NCBI RefSeq assembly: GCF_027270735.1
Contig: NZ_JAPWIJ010000016.1
Span: 3,521 to 67,520 of the forward strand
Origin: Rhodococcus ruber
GTDB taxonomy: Bacteria; Actinomycetota; Actinomycetes; Mycobacteriales; Mycobacteriaceae
Reading direction: 5' to 3'
DNA: 64,000 nucleotides
The position numbers were made by a program, and so were the translations under genes. The notes under the pieces were generated by a model that made no database searches, was not told the DNA's origin, and was given only the letters and a program-made list of their open reading frames with translations. Of this stretch, positions 26,674 to 35,031 are shown one piece after another. Within the stretch, counting starts at the first letter, position 1, and the number at the start of each line of letters is the position of its first letter.

Positions 26674-27966
26674 TCAGCTCAGGGCGATCATATCCATCGG
26701 AGTGCTGAGCAACCGGCCGACGAGGGCGAGGAATTGTGATCCCTGCTGGCCGTCGACGAGACGGTGATCGAACGACAGTGACAGCGTCGTCACCGAACGC
26801 AGTGCGATCGCACCCTCGTGTTCCCAGGGCATGCGGCGGATCGAGCCGAAGCACAGGATGGCAGCTTCGCCGGGATTGAGGATGGGCGTCCCGGCGTCGA
26901 CTCCGAACACACCGACGTTGGTGATCGTGATCGTGCCGTCGGCGAGGTCGGCCGGACTGCTCTTGCCTTCCTTCGCGGTACGGGTCAGATCTGCCAGCGC
27001 ACGTGCGATGTCCACCAGCGAAAGTTCGTGCGCGTCCTTGATGTTCGGCACCATCAGGCCGCGCGGGGTCGCTGCGGCGATGCCGAGGTTGACGTAGTGC
27101 TTGGTGACGATCTCCTGAGCCGCCTCGTCCCAGGACGAGTTGAGGGACGGATTCGATCTCAGTGCAACGAGAACGGCCTTGCACACCAACGCCAGCGGAG
27201 TCAGCCGCACATCCGCGAAGTGGGTCGAGGACCGGAGGGATTCCAGCAGGGTCAGGGTCTCGGTGACGTCCACGGTCACGAATTCGGTGACGTGTGGGGC
27301 GGTGAAGGCACTGCGCACCATCGCGTCCGCCGTATGCTTGCGCACCCCCTTGATCGGGGTTCGCTCTTCGCGGCCGCGCTTGCGGGGGTCCTGTTCGGCC
27401 GCGGTGGGTTCACCCTGCAGATACGACTCGACATCGTCGCGAGTGACGTCACCGCGGCTTCCTGTTGCCGGCACCTCGGCCAGGTCGACGGCGTTGTCCT
27501 TGGCGATCTTTCGCACCGGTGGTGCGGCGAGCGGCTTTCCGTTCTGCCCGTTCGGTGACGCAGTGACGGGCGCAGTTCCCCGGCCGCCTCGTCGACTCGA
27601 TCCTTCCTTCGCCACGCCGTAACCGACGAGAACAGGGACGCGCTCCTCACTGTCCTCTGCGGGGCTCGCGTCGGCCACAGCGGCGGCGAGCTCGGGGGCA
27701 GGCGCGTCGTCCGCGCTGTCGCCACCGACTCGGATGTCGATGATCGGCACCCCGACCTCGACGGTGTCACCCTCCGAGACATGCAGCGCAAGAACCACCC
27801 CCGCGAACGGTGACGGAAGTTCGACGGCAGCCTTGGCCGTTTCGACCTCGGCAATGTTCTGATTCAACTCGATCGTGTCACCGACGGCGACGAGCCAGGT
27901 CAGCAGGTCGGCCTCGGTGAGACCCTCCCCGAGGTCGGGCAACGGAAAACTCTGGATGGTGGGCAT
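26674..27966 (-). CDS. bkdC: Dihydrolipoyl acyltransferase E2 of branched-chain 2-oxoacid dehydrogenase
   Basis: 430 residues from the ATG at 27966. The lipoyl domain (1-~80) carries the modified Lys in VETAKAAVE (K45). A flexible linker leads to a peripheral-subunit-binding domain (~150-190, PPVRKIAKDNAVDLAEVPAT), and the catalytic domain ends with SFDHRLVDGQQG, whose His-Asp is active. It transfers isobutyryl, isovaleryl or methylbutyryl groups to CoA. One lipoyl domain only. The E3 partner is not in this window. Confidence 0.94.
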   Translation of the reverse strand: MPTIQSFPLPDLGEGLTEADLLTWLVAVGDTIELNQNIAEVETAKAAVELPSPFAGVVLALHVSEGDTVEVGVPIIDIRVGGDSADDAPAPELAAAVADASPAEDSEERVPVLVGYGVAKEGSSRRGGRGTAPVTASPNGQNGKPLAAPPVRKIAKDNAVDLAEVPATGSRGDVTRDDVESYLQGEPTAAEQDPRKRGREERTPIKGVRKHTADAMVRSAFTAPHVTEFVTVDVTETLTLLESLRSSTHFADVRLTPLALVCKAVLVALRSNPSLNSSWDEAAQEIVTKHYVNLGIAAATPRGLMVPNIKDAHELSLVDIARALADLTRTAKEGKSSPADLADGTITITNVGVFGVDAGTPILNPGEAAILCFGSIRRMPWEHEGAIALRSVTTLSLSFDHRLVDGQQGSQFLALVGRLLSTPMDMIALS

Positions 27967-28010
27967 CGTCGAATCCTGTTCGGTGTCTGTCGGCGGCAGT
28001 GAACGAAAGG

Positions 28011-29015
28011 TCAGTGGGAGCGGCAGCGGTCGACCGCGTCGAGGATCCTGTCGACGTCGGGGAGATAGAACTTCTCGAGCTTCGACGCGGGGTACGGAGT
28101 CCCGAAGCCGCCGACGCGCAGCACCGGCGCTTCCAGGTTGTAGAAGCACCGTTCGGATATCCGCGCAGCGATCTCGGAGCCGATTCCCATGAACACCGGA
28201 GCCTCGTGTGTGACGACCAGACGTCCGGTCTTGCGTACCGAGGCCTCGATGGTCTCGAAGTCGATCGGAGAGAGCGAGCGCAGATCGATGACCTCGATCG
28301 AGATCCCCTCGTGGGCAGCAACTTCGGCGGCCTTGCGGGCGGTGGCGACGAGCGGGCCGTAGGCGATCAGGGTGACATCGGTACCCTCGGTGACCACCCG
28401 CGCCCGGTGCAGCGGATACGACCCGTCGAGGTCGGCGGAGTCCAGGTCGATCGGGCTCTTCTCCCAGTAACGACGTTTCGGCTCGAAGAACAACACGGGG
28501 TCGTCGCTCGCAATGGCCTGTTGGATCATCGAGTAGCCATCTGCGGAATTGCTGCAGGTGACGACACGAAGGCCCGCGGTCTGCGCGAAGTAGCCCTCGG
28601 GAGACTCCGAGTGATGTTCGACGGCACCGATTCCGCCGCCGTAGGGCACGCGAATAGTCATCGGAATCTTCACGTTGCCACTCGTGCGGTAGTGCAGCTT
28701 GGCGACCTGCGAGACGATCTGATCGAAGGCCGGGTAGATGAAGCCGTCGAACTGGATCTCGCACACCGGCCGGAATCCTCGCATCGCGAGTCCGACTGCG
28801 GTGCCGATGATGCCGGATTCGGCCAGCGGCATATCGAGGACACGACCGGGTCCGAAGTCCTTCTGGAGGCCGTCGGTGATGCGGAAGACTCCACCGAGCT
28901 TGCCGATGTCCTCGCCCATGAGGAGAACCTTCGGGTCGTCCTCCATCGCTCGTCGCAGACCTGCATTGATGGCCTTGCCCAACGGCAGCGTGGTGGGCCG
29001 TTCCAGGGTGGTCAT
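28011..29015 (-). CDS. bkdB: Branched-chain 2-oxoacid dehydrogenase E1 beta
   Basis: 334 residues, ATG after GAAGGAG. Typical E1beta: LLMGEDIGKLGGVFRITDGL, FDGFIYPAFDQI, the VPYGGGIGAVEHHSES catalytic His region, and FEPKRRYW. It pairs with the E1alpha encoded upstream, whose stop overlaps its start (ATGA). 44 bases separate it from the E2 gene. Confidence 0.95.
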   Translation of the reverse strand: MTTLERPTTLPLGKAINAGLRRAMEDDPKVLLMGEDIGKLGGVFRITDGLQKDFGPGRVLDMPLAESGIIGTAVGLAMRGFRPVCEIQFDGFIYPAFDQIVSQVAKLHYRTSGNVKIPMTIRVPYGGGIGAVEHHSESPEGYFAQTAGLRVVTCSNSADGYSMIQQAIASDDPVLFFEPKRRYWEKSPIDLDSADLDGSYPLHRARVVTEGTDVTLIAYGPLVATARKAAEVAAHEGISIEVIDLRSLSPIDFETIEASVRKTGRLVVTHEAPVFMGIGSEIAARISERCFYNLEAPVLRVGGFGTPYPASKLEKFYLPDVDRILDAVDRCRSH

Positions 29016-30094
29016 GACGTAGCTCCTTCGAATCCGGCCTGGTACGAGGCAAATTGGGCCCGCTCGTCGTCCAGGAGGGGGTGTGGATCGGCGTAGACGT
29101 TGTCGAACACCGACATCGCTTCCGGCTCGACGGTCTCGAGGCACCCACGGCGGAGTTCCGCGGCGACGTCGTCGGCCGTGCGCTTCACCGAAGCGGCGAA
29201 CGCGTCGTCGAACACGCCGATCCGCTTGAGCAGCTTCTCGATTCGGTCGATCGGATCCTTCGCACGCCATTCGTCGTCGGTGGCACCCGAGCGGTATCGC
29301 GTCGGATCGTCGGACGTGGTGTGCGGGCCCATCCGGTAGGTGACGGCCTCGATGAGTGTCGGGCCACTGCCCTCTCGGGCACGCGCCAGCGCTGCTCTGG
29401 TCACCGCCAGGACGGCGAGAACGTCGTTGCCATCGACACGCACCGATGGAATGCCGAAGCCCTCGCCGCGGGCCGCGATCGTCGTCTTGGTCTGTACCGT
29501 CACCGGTTCGGAGATCGCCCACTGATTGTTCTGGCAGAAGAACACCACCGGCGCATGGAAACTGGCGGCGAAACCGAGCGCTTCGGAGATGTCGCCCTGA
29601 CTGGTCGCGCCGTCGCCGAAGTAGGTGATGGCCGCACCCTCGGCACCCTCGAGCTGCATACCGATGGCGTATCCGGTCGCGTGCAGACCCTGCGATCCGA
29701 CGATGATCGCCGGTGTGGTCATGCGGTACTCGTACGGGTCCCAGCCGGACAGCGTCGATCCGCGCCAGAAGCGCAGCATCTGGGTGGGATCTACACCGCG
29801 GCAGTAAGCGACGCCGTGCTCGCGGTAACTGGCGAACACGAAGTCCTCGGTGTCGAGCGCACGAGCGGATCCGACCTGCGCCGCTTCCTGACCGAGCAGC
29901 GGTGCCCACAGACCCAATTCGCCCTGCCGCTGCAACGCGGTGGCCTCGGCATCGATGCGCCGGACGACGACGAGATCGCGATACATCTCCATCATCGCGG
30001 CGGTGTCGATATCGGCGACGAGAGGCGAGTAGGTCTCGTTGCGCACCACGGTTCCTGACTCTTTGATCAGCTGAACCAGCGAGTTGGTGTTCAT
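29012..30094 (-). CDS. bkdA: Branched-chain 2-oxoacid dehydrogenase E1 alpha
   Basis: 360 residues from the ATG at 30094. ThDP/Mg motif YFGDGATSQGDISEALGFAA through CQNNQWAISEP; the phosphorylation-loop region YRMGPHTTSDDPTRYR is like that of BCKDH. First gene of the four-gene operon, divergent from an Lrp-type regulator with a 134-bp shared promoter region. Confidence 0.95.
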   Translation of the reverse strand: MNTNSLVQLIKESGTVVRNETYSPLVADIDTAAMMEMYRDLVVVRRIDAEATALQRQGELGLWAPLLGQEAAQVGSARALDTEDFVFASYREHGVAYCRGVDPTQMLRFWRGSTLSGWDPYEYRMTTPAIIVGSQGLHATGYAIGMQLEGAEGAAITYFGDGATSQGDISEALGFAASFHAPVVFFCQNNQWAISEPVTVQTKTTIAARGEGFGIPSVRVDGNDVLAVLAVTRAALARAREGSGPTLIEAVTYRMGPHTTSDDPTRYRSGATDDEWRAKDPIDRIEKLLKRIGVFDDAFAASVKRTADDVAAELRRGCLETVEPEAMSVFDNVYADPHPLLDDERAQFASYQAGFEGATS

Positions 30095-30179
30095 GGTCCT
30101 GGCACTCTCCGTCCTGATGTGATGTCCTTCACAAGGACACCACCGACATCCAGACTGCACAAGTGATGACTTCGAAACT

Positions 30180-30192
30180 GCGCAACGTGCAC
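30180..30192. promoter_or_regulatory. Putative BkdR-type operator (13-mer)
   Basis: GCGCAACGTGCAC in the divergent bkdA/Lrp promoter. It differs at two positions from GTGCAACATGCAC at 30749-30761 before the Leu/Val dehydrogenase gene. The form is an imperfect inverted repeat of GTGCA. Confidence 0.5.
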
Positions 30193-30228
30193 AATATTGG
30201 GTGTCGACCGAGCTACAGGAAGTGCGCA

Positions 30229-30708
30229 ATGACCGATTTGGACAAGACCGACGCCAAGCTTCTCCTCGCCCTCTGCTCGAAGCCACGCGCCACCGGGGTC
30301 GAACTCGCCACGACACTGGGCTTGTCCCGAAACACCGTCCAGGCGCGCCTCGGTCGATGGGACGACAAGGGCTCACTGACGCCGATCGATCACCGAATCC
30401 CGCCGAAGTCGTTGGGGCGACCACTGCAGGCGTTCGTCACCGCACGGGTCAATCAGCACATGTTGGCCGCGGTCACCGAGAATCTCCGCACCATCCCGGA
30501 GGTGCTCGAGGTGTTCGGCCTGTCCGGAGCTGCAGATATGCACATCCGCATCGCCGCCGTCGACGCCGACGACCTGTATCGCATAGCCGGTCTGATTCTC
30601 GAGATACCCGGAGTCGAGCGCACCAACATGTCCATCGCCATGTCGGAACTGATCCAATACCGCACCAAGCCGTTGCTCGAACAGCTCGCAGACGAGGGCC
30701 GACGCTGA
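30229..30708 (+). CDS. Lrp/AsnC-family regulator of branched-chain catabolism
   Basis: 159 residues from the ATG at 30229 (ACAGGAAG upstream). N-terminal HTH (LDKTDAKLLLALCSKPRATG, LSRNTVQARLGRW) and a RAM domain (VLEVFGLSGAADMHIRIAA). It is divergent from bkdA and followed by the Leu/Val dehydrogenase. This is the standard position of BkdR, which responds to branched-chain amino acids. Confidence 0.9.
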   Translation: MTDLDKTDAKLLLALCSKPRATGVELATTLGLSRNTVQARLGRWDDKGSLTPIDHRIPPKSLGRPLQAFVTARVNQHMLAAVTENLRTIPEVLEVFGLSGAADMHIRIAAVDADDLYRIAGLILEIPGVERTNMSIAMSELIQYRTKPLLEQLADEGRR

Positions 30709-30748
30709 GCAGCGAGACCAGCTCTGCCGGACCGATTCGGTCGTCACC

Positions 30749-30799
30749 GTGCAACATGCACGATCTCGACGACGACGGTTGACCAGCGTGCACGTTCAC
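30749..30799. promoter_or_regulatory. Two putative BkdR-type sites before the Leu/Val dehydrogenase
   Basis: GTGCAACATGCAC at 30749-30761 and, in opposite orientation, GTGCACGTTCAC at 30788-30799 (reverse complement shares AACGTGCAC with the 30180 site). They lie 78-128 bases upstream of the GTG start of the dehydrogenase. Confidence 0.45.
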
Positions 30800-30876
30800 G
30801 GCACTCTTCGACGGACATGTTCCCGGATACCATCCATTTCCGGGTACCGCCGCCTCATCACCGAAAGAGACAGCCT

Positions 30877-31995
30877 GTGTCCGTCGTTGCCGACCACCCC
30901 GCCGCCGTCACCAGCACCCCGCCCCGCTCCCTCTCCTCGACGGCAGGCGTCTTCGACCGTCCCGACATGCCGCGCGACTCCGCGCACGAACGCGTCGTGT
31001 TCTGCCAGGACCGCGATACCGGGCTGCGCGCGATCATCGCCGTCCACTCCACCGTTCTCGGGCCGGCCCTCGGCGGAACTCGCTTCTACCCCTACGCATC
31101 CGAGCAGGACGCGTTGACCGATGTACTGCGACTCTCCCGAGGAATGACCTACAAGGCCGCTGTTGCGGGCGTAGATCTCGGCGGCGGCAAGGCCGTGATC
31201 ATCGGCGATCCCACCGCCATCAAGACCCCGACGCTGCTGAACGCGTACGGCCGGTTCGTCGAATCGCTCCGCGGAACCTACGTCACGGCAGGTGATATGG
31301 GCACCAACAGCAACGATCTCGACATCATCGCCGAAGAGACGGCGCACGTCGTCGGCAAGAACACCACCGCGGGCGGCACCGGAGACAGCGGTCCGCAGAC
31401 CGCGCTCGGGGTCTTTCTCTCGCTCCGTGCCTCAGCCGAATCGACATGGGGCTCCGACGATCTGACCGGCAAGCGCGTCGGCGTCGAGGGTGCGGGCAAA
31501 GTGGGCTACAACCTCGTCGCTTTGCTTCGCGAGGCCGGTGCCGAGGTGATCGTCAGCGACTCCTACGCGCCCGCGCTCGATCGCATCGCTCTGGACTTCC
31601 CCGGAGTCACCATCGGATCCGACATCATCGGTGCCGACGTCGACGTCTACGCACCGTGCGCCATGGGTGCCACCCTCGACGCCTCCTCGGTGGCCCGATT
31701 GACGGCGTCCATCGTCTGCGGCGCGGCCAACAACCAGCTGCTCACACCCGACGTCGAAACGATGCTGGCGGCGCGCGGAATCGTCTGGGTGCCTGATTAC
31801 GTCGCCAACGCCGGCGGACTGATTCAGGTGGAAGGCGAACTGCGCGGCAAGGATTCGGACCAAGTGATGGCCACGATCGGGAGGATTCGCGACACGGTCT
31901 CCGGCATCTTCGCCATCGCGCGTGCCGAGGGCATTCTGCTGGGAGCCGCAGCCGATCGCATGGCCGAAGACCGGATCGCAGCCGCGCAGAGCTGA
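30877..31995 (+). CDS. Leucine/valine (Glu/Leu/Phe/Val family) dehydrogenase
   Basis: 372 residues from the GTG at 30877 (GAAAGAGA upstream); the frame runs open to 30817. Conserved GPALGGTRFYPY, catalytic Lys in GVDLGGGKAVI, TAGDMGTNSNDLD, and the NAD fold GVEGAGKVGYNL. It deaminates a branched-chain or aromatic amino acid to its 2-oxoacid; Rhodococcus phenylalanine dehydrogenase is in the same family. Position beside the bkd operon makes Leu/Val/Ile the likely substrates, feeding E1. Confidence 0.9.
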   Translation: MSVVADHPAAVTSTPPRSLSSTAGVFDRPDMPRDSAHERVVFCQDRDTGLRAIIAVHSTVLGPALGGTRFYPYASEQDALTDVLRLSRGMTYKAAVAGVDLGGGKAVIIGDPTAIKTPTLLNAYGRFVESLRGTYVTAGDMGTNSNDLDIIAEETAHVVGKNTTAGGTGDSGPQTALGVFLSLRASAESTWGSDDLTGKRVGVEGAGKVGYNLVALLREAGAEVIVSDSYAPALDRIALDFPGVTIGSDIIGADVDVYAPCAMGATLDASSVARLTASIVCGAANNQLLTPDVETMLAARGIVWVPDYVANAGGLIQVEGELRGKDSDQVMATIGRIRDTVSGIFAIARAEGILLGAAADRMAEDRIAAAQS

Positions 31996-32013
31996 GAACG
32001 GACCGGCACGAAT

Positions 32014-32071
32014 CGCTCCACTCTCGGCCGTCGATCGGGAATTCCCCCGCTGACGGTCGCAGAGTGGAGCG
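32014..32071. terminator. Hairpin between Leu/Val dehydrogenase and gabD
   Basis: 11-bp perfect arms CGCTCCACTCT (32014-32024) and its complement (32061-32071) with a partly paired 36-base interior. It lies between converging genes. No T-run. Confidence 0.6.
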
Positions 32072-32084
32072 CTACGTGCACCGG

Positions 32085-33536
32085 CTACTGCAGCGCGATG
32101 TACTTGGTCTCGAGGTATTCCTCGATGCCCTCCGACCCGCCCTCGCGCCCGAAGCCCGATTCCTTGACGCCACCGAACGGGGCGGCCGCGTCGGAGATCG
32201 CACCGCGATTGACCCCGACCATGCCGGTGTCCAGAGCCTCCGACACCCGCAGGGCCCGGTCGAGGTTCTCGGTGTAGAAGTACGCCACCAACCCGTAGCG
32301 GGTGTCGTTCGCGGCGGTCACCGCCTCGTCCTCGGTGTCGAATCCGATGATCGCTGCCACCGGGCCGAAGATCTCGTCCTGCAACAGGTTCGCGTCCGCG
32401 GGGATGCTGTCGAGAACCGTCGGCGTATAGAAGAATCCAGGTCCATCCGGTGCCGTGCCGCCGGTGCGCACCCGAGCACCCTTCGCGACGGCATCGTCGA
32501 CCAGTGCGGTGACCGTTCCACGCTGTTTGTCGTTGATGAGCGGCCCGATATCGGTGCCCTCTCGGTCACCCGGACCGACCACCAGGGCCTCGATTCGCGC
32601 CGTCAACTTCGCGGTGAATTCCTCACGCACGGAGTTCGCGACGTACAGGCGGTTGGCTGCGGTGCAGGCCTCGCCGCCGTTGCGCATCTTGGCGAGCATC
32701 GCCCCGTCCACGGCCGCGTCGATGTTCGCGTCGTCGAACACGATGAAGGGGGCATTGCCGCCGAGTTCCATCGATGTCCGTAGCAGTCGGTCGGCTGCGT
32801 TGCGTACCAACAGCTTTCCCACTCCCGTCGAACCGGTGAACGTGACCTTCCTCAGCCTGGGGTCGTCCATCAGCGGTCCGGTGACCGCCGCGGCATCGGA
32901 GGCCGGGAGGATCGAAAGCACCCCACTGGGCAACCCCGCGTCGGCGAACACCTGTCCGAGAAGAAGCATCGTGAGCGGAGTGTCCTCGGCCGGCTTGACG
33001 ATGACGGTGCACCCGGCAGCAAGAGCGGGCCCGATCTTCCGCGTTCCCATGGCCAACGGAAAGTTCCACGGTGTGATGGCCAGCACCGGACCGACGGGCA
33101 TCTTGGTTACCAGGATTCGGCCGTTTCCTGCCGGCGCCGGGGTGAACCGGCCGCCGATCCGAACGGCTTCCTCGCTGAACCAGCGCAGGAATTCGCCGCC
33201 GTAGTTCACTTCACCACGGCTCTCCGCCAACGACTTCCCCATTTCGAGGGTCATCAGCAGAGCGAAATCGGCGGCGCGAGCCTGCAGCAGGTCGAAGGCG
33301 CGCCGCAGAATCTCTGCCCGCTCGCGGGCAGGCGTTGCTGCCCATTCACCCTGCGCGGCAGCCGCGAGATCGAGCGCGGTGATCCCGTCGGCCGCGGTGG
33401 CGTCGGCGACGGTGGTCAGTTCCTCGCCGGTCGCCGGGTTCAGTACCGAGAACCGGGCACCCGACGCCGACGGTGTCTGCGCACCGCCGAGCCAGAGATC
33501 GGTGGGAAGCGAGGAGATCAAATCCTGGGCCGACAT
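32085..33536 (-). CDS. gabD: Succinate (or glutarate) semialdehyde dehydrogenase
   Basis: 483 residues, full-length aldehyde dehydrogenase. ITPWNFPLAMGTRKIGPALA and GSTGVGK for NAD(P), catalytic Glu in SMELGGNAPF, catalytic Cys in NGGEACTAANR, and the GabD-type C-terminus PFGGVKESGFGREGG. It oxidises succinate semialdehyde, and glutarate semialdehyde in related DavD enzymes. It begins 1 base after the gabT stop codon, so the two form one operon. Confidence 0.93.
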   Translation of the reverse strand: MSAQDLISSLPTDLWLGGAQTPSASGARFSVLNPATGEELTTVADATAADGITALDLAAAAQGEWAATPARERAEILRRAFDLLQARAADFALLMTLEMGKSLAESRGEVNYGGEFLRWFSEEAVRIGGRFTPAPAGNGRILVTKMPVGPVLAITPWNFPLAMGTRKIGPALAAGCTVIVKPAEDTPLTMLLLGQVFADAGLPSGVLSILPASDAAAVTGPLMDDPRLRKVTFTGSTGVGKLLVRNAADRLLRTSMELGGNAPFIVFDDANIDAAVDGAMLAKMRNGGEACTAANRLYVANSVREEFTAKLTARIEALVVGPGDREGTDIGPLINDKQRGTVTALVDDAVAKGARVRTGGTAPDGPGFFYTPTVLDSIPADANLLQDEIFGPVAAIIGFDTEDEAVTAANDTRYGLVAYFYTENLDRALRVSEALDTGMVGVNRGAISDAAAPFGGVKESGFGREGGSEGIEEYLETKYIALQ

Positions 33537-33537
33537 G

Positions 33538-34902
33538 TCAGTTCCCCTGTGCCACAGCGCGAAGCGCGCCTTCGAGGACGGTGAGCGCGTCGTCCAACAG
33601 CTCGTCGGAGATCACGAGCGGCGGCAGCAAGCGGATGACGTTGCCGTAGGTTCCGCACGTCAGCACGATCACCCCGGCCTCGAGTGCCGCAGCCGCAACG
33701 GCTTTGGTTGCTTCGGGATTGGGCTCACGTCCACCGGGTACGACCAGTTCGACGGCCAACATGGCTCCGCGTCCGCGAAGGTCACCGATGATGGAGACGT
33801 CAGGAGCCAACGCGTGCAGCCGGTCGAGCACGATGCGTTCGATGTCGCGGGCGCGGGCGTTGAGGTCGAGAGTCTCCATCTGCTCGATGGATGCCAGTGC
33901 GGCAGCGCAGGCAACCGGGTTGCCGCCGTACGTTCCACCGAGTCCGCCGGGGTGCACGGCGTCGATCAGGTCTGCGCGGCCGGTGACCGCGGCCAGCGGC
34001 ATTCCGCCCGCGATGCCCTTCGCCATGGTGATCAGGTCCGGGACGACGCCCTCGTGCTCACTGGCGAACCAGGCACCGGTTCGGGTGAATCCGGATTGCA
34101 CCTCGTCGGCGATGAAGACGACGTCGTTCTCGCGCGCCCAGTTCGCCAGGGCAGGCAGGAACCCCTCGGCCGGCACGACGAAGCCGCCCTCACCCTGAAT
34201 CGGCTCGATCAGGATGGCCGCGAGATTGCCTGCACCGACCTGCTTTTCGATGACGGAGATCGCCCGTGCTGCAGCCTGGGCACCGGTGACCGCGGAACCG
34301 TCCGCGTTCAGGCCTTCACGGAACGGATACGACATCGGAGCACGGTAGACCTCCGGAGCGAACGGTCCGAACCCGCTCTTGTACGGCATCGACTTCGAGG
34401 TCAGTGCCATAGTCAGGTTGGTACGGCCGTGGTAGGCGTGGTCGAACACGACGACCGCCGAGCGGCCGGTGGAGTGCCGCGCGATCTTGACCGCGTTCTC
34501 CACAGCCTCGGCACCGCTGTTGAACAGGACGGTGCGCTTGTCGTGATCTCCGGGGGTCAGTTCGGCCAACTTCTCCGCGACTGCGATGTATCCCTCGTAG
34601 GGCGCGATCATGAAGCAGGTGTGGGTGAAGTGAGCGACCTGATCCTGCACGGCGGCGACGACAGCGGGATTCGAGGCACCGACGGTCGTCACGGCAATTC
34701 CGGCACCGAGATCGATCAGCGAGTTGCCGTCCACATCGACGACGACGCCGCCGTCTGCGTCGGCAACGTAGACCGGCAGGGTCGACGCCACGCCTGCACC
34801 GACGACAGCCTTGCGGCGCTCCGCCAATGCCGACGACTTCGGTCCGGGGAACGCGGTGACGATCTTGCGCTCCTGTGGAAGTCGGTACTCGATCGAGGCC
34901 AT
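33538..34902 (-). CDS. gabT: 4-aminobutyrate (or 5-aminovalerate) aminotransferase
   Basis: 454 residues from the ATG at 34902 (GAAAGGTG upstream). Class III aminotransferase: FNSGAEAVENAVKIAR, AYHGRT, IEPIQGEGGF, IADEVQSGFTRTG, and the PLP Lys in MAKGIAGG. It moves the amino group of GABA to 2-oxoglutarate, and close relatives (DavT) also use 5-aminovalerate. It is divergent from a PucR-family regulator and co-transcribed with gabD. In this neighbourhood GABA would come from the guanidinobutyrate route at 37-41 kb. Confidence 0.94.
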   Translation of the reverse strand: MASIEYRLPQERKIVTAFPGPKSSALAERRKAVVGAGVASTLPVYVADADGGVVVDVDGNSLIDLGAGIAVTTVGASNPAVVAAVQDQVAHFTHTCFMIAPYEGYIAVAEKLAELTPGDHDKRTVLFNSGAEAVENAVKIARHSTGRSAVVVFDHAYHGRTNLTMALTSKSMPYKSGFGPFAPEVYRAPMSYPFREGLNADGSAVTGAQAAARAISVIEKQVGAGNLAAILIEPIQGEGGFVVPAEGFLPALANWARENDVVFIADEVQSGFTRTGAWFASEHEGVVPDLITMAKGIAGGMPLAAVTGRADLIDAVHPGGLGGTYGGNPVACAAALASIEQMETLDLNARARDIERIVLDRLHALAPDVSIIGDLRGRGAMLAVELVVPGGREPNPEATKAVAAAALEAGVIVLTCGTYGNVIRLLPPLVISDELLDDALTVLEGALRAVAQGN

Positions 34903-34911
34903 GGTCGCACC

Positions 34912-35007
34912 TTTCGTCTGGGCTGGTTCAGCAAGTATGCGACTGCTCGTTCGCCGAGTCGGCTGCCATTTCGTCCAACCTGTGAGCCGATCGCACTCCG
35001 TTTCGTC
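34912..35007. promoter_or_regulatory. TTTCGTC direct repeats in the gabT/pucR promoter
   Basis: TTTCGTC occurs at 34912-34918, 34969-34975 and 35001-35007 in the 129-bp divergent gap. The first copy overlaps the gabT ribosome site. These are possible binding sites of the adjacent PucR-type activator. Confidence 0.3.
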
Positions 35008-35031
35008 GACCCCAGGATTACAGTGCGATAT

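Noticed and set aside
26627..27184. N-terminal extension of the fused E1 protein
   Set aside because: It overlaps the E2 catalytic domain in another frame and has no family similarity. The GTG at 26626 with CAAGGGTG is the better start.
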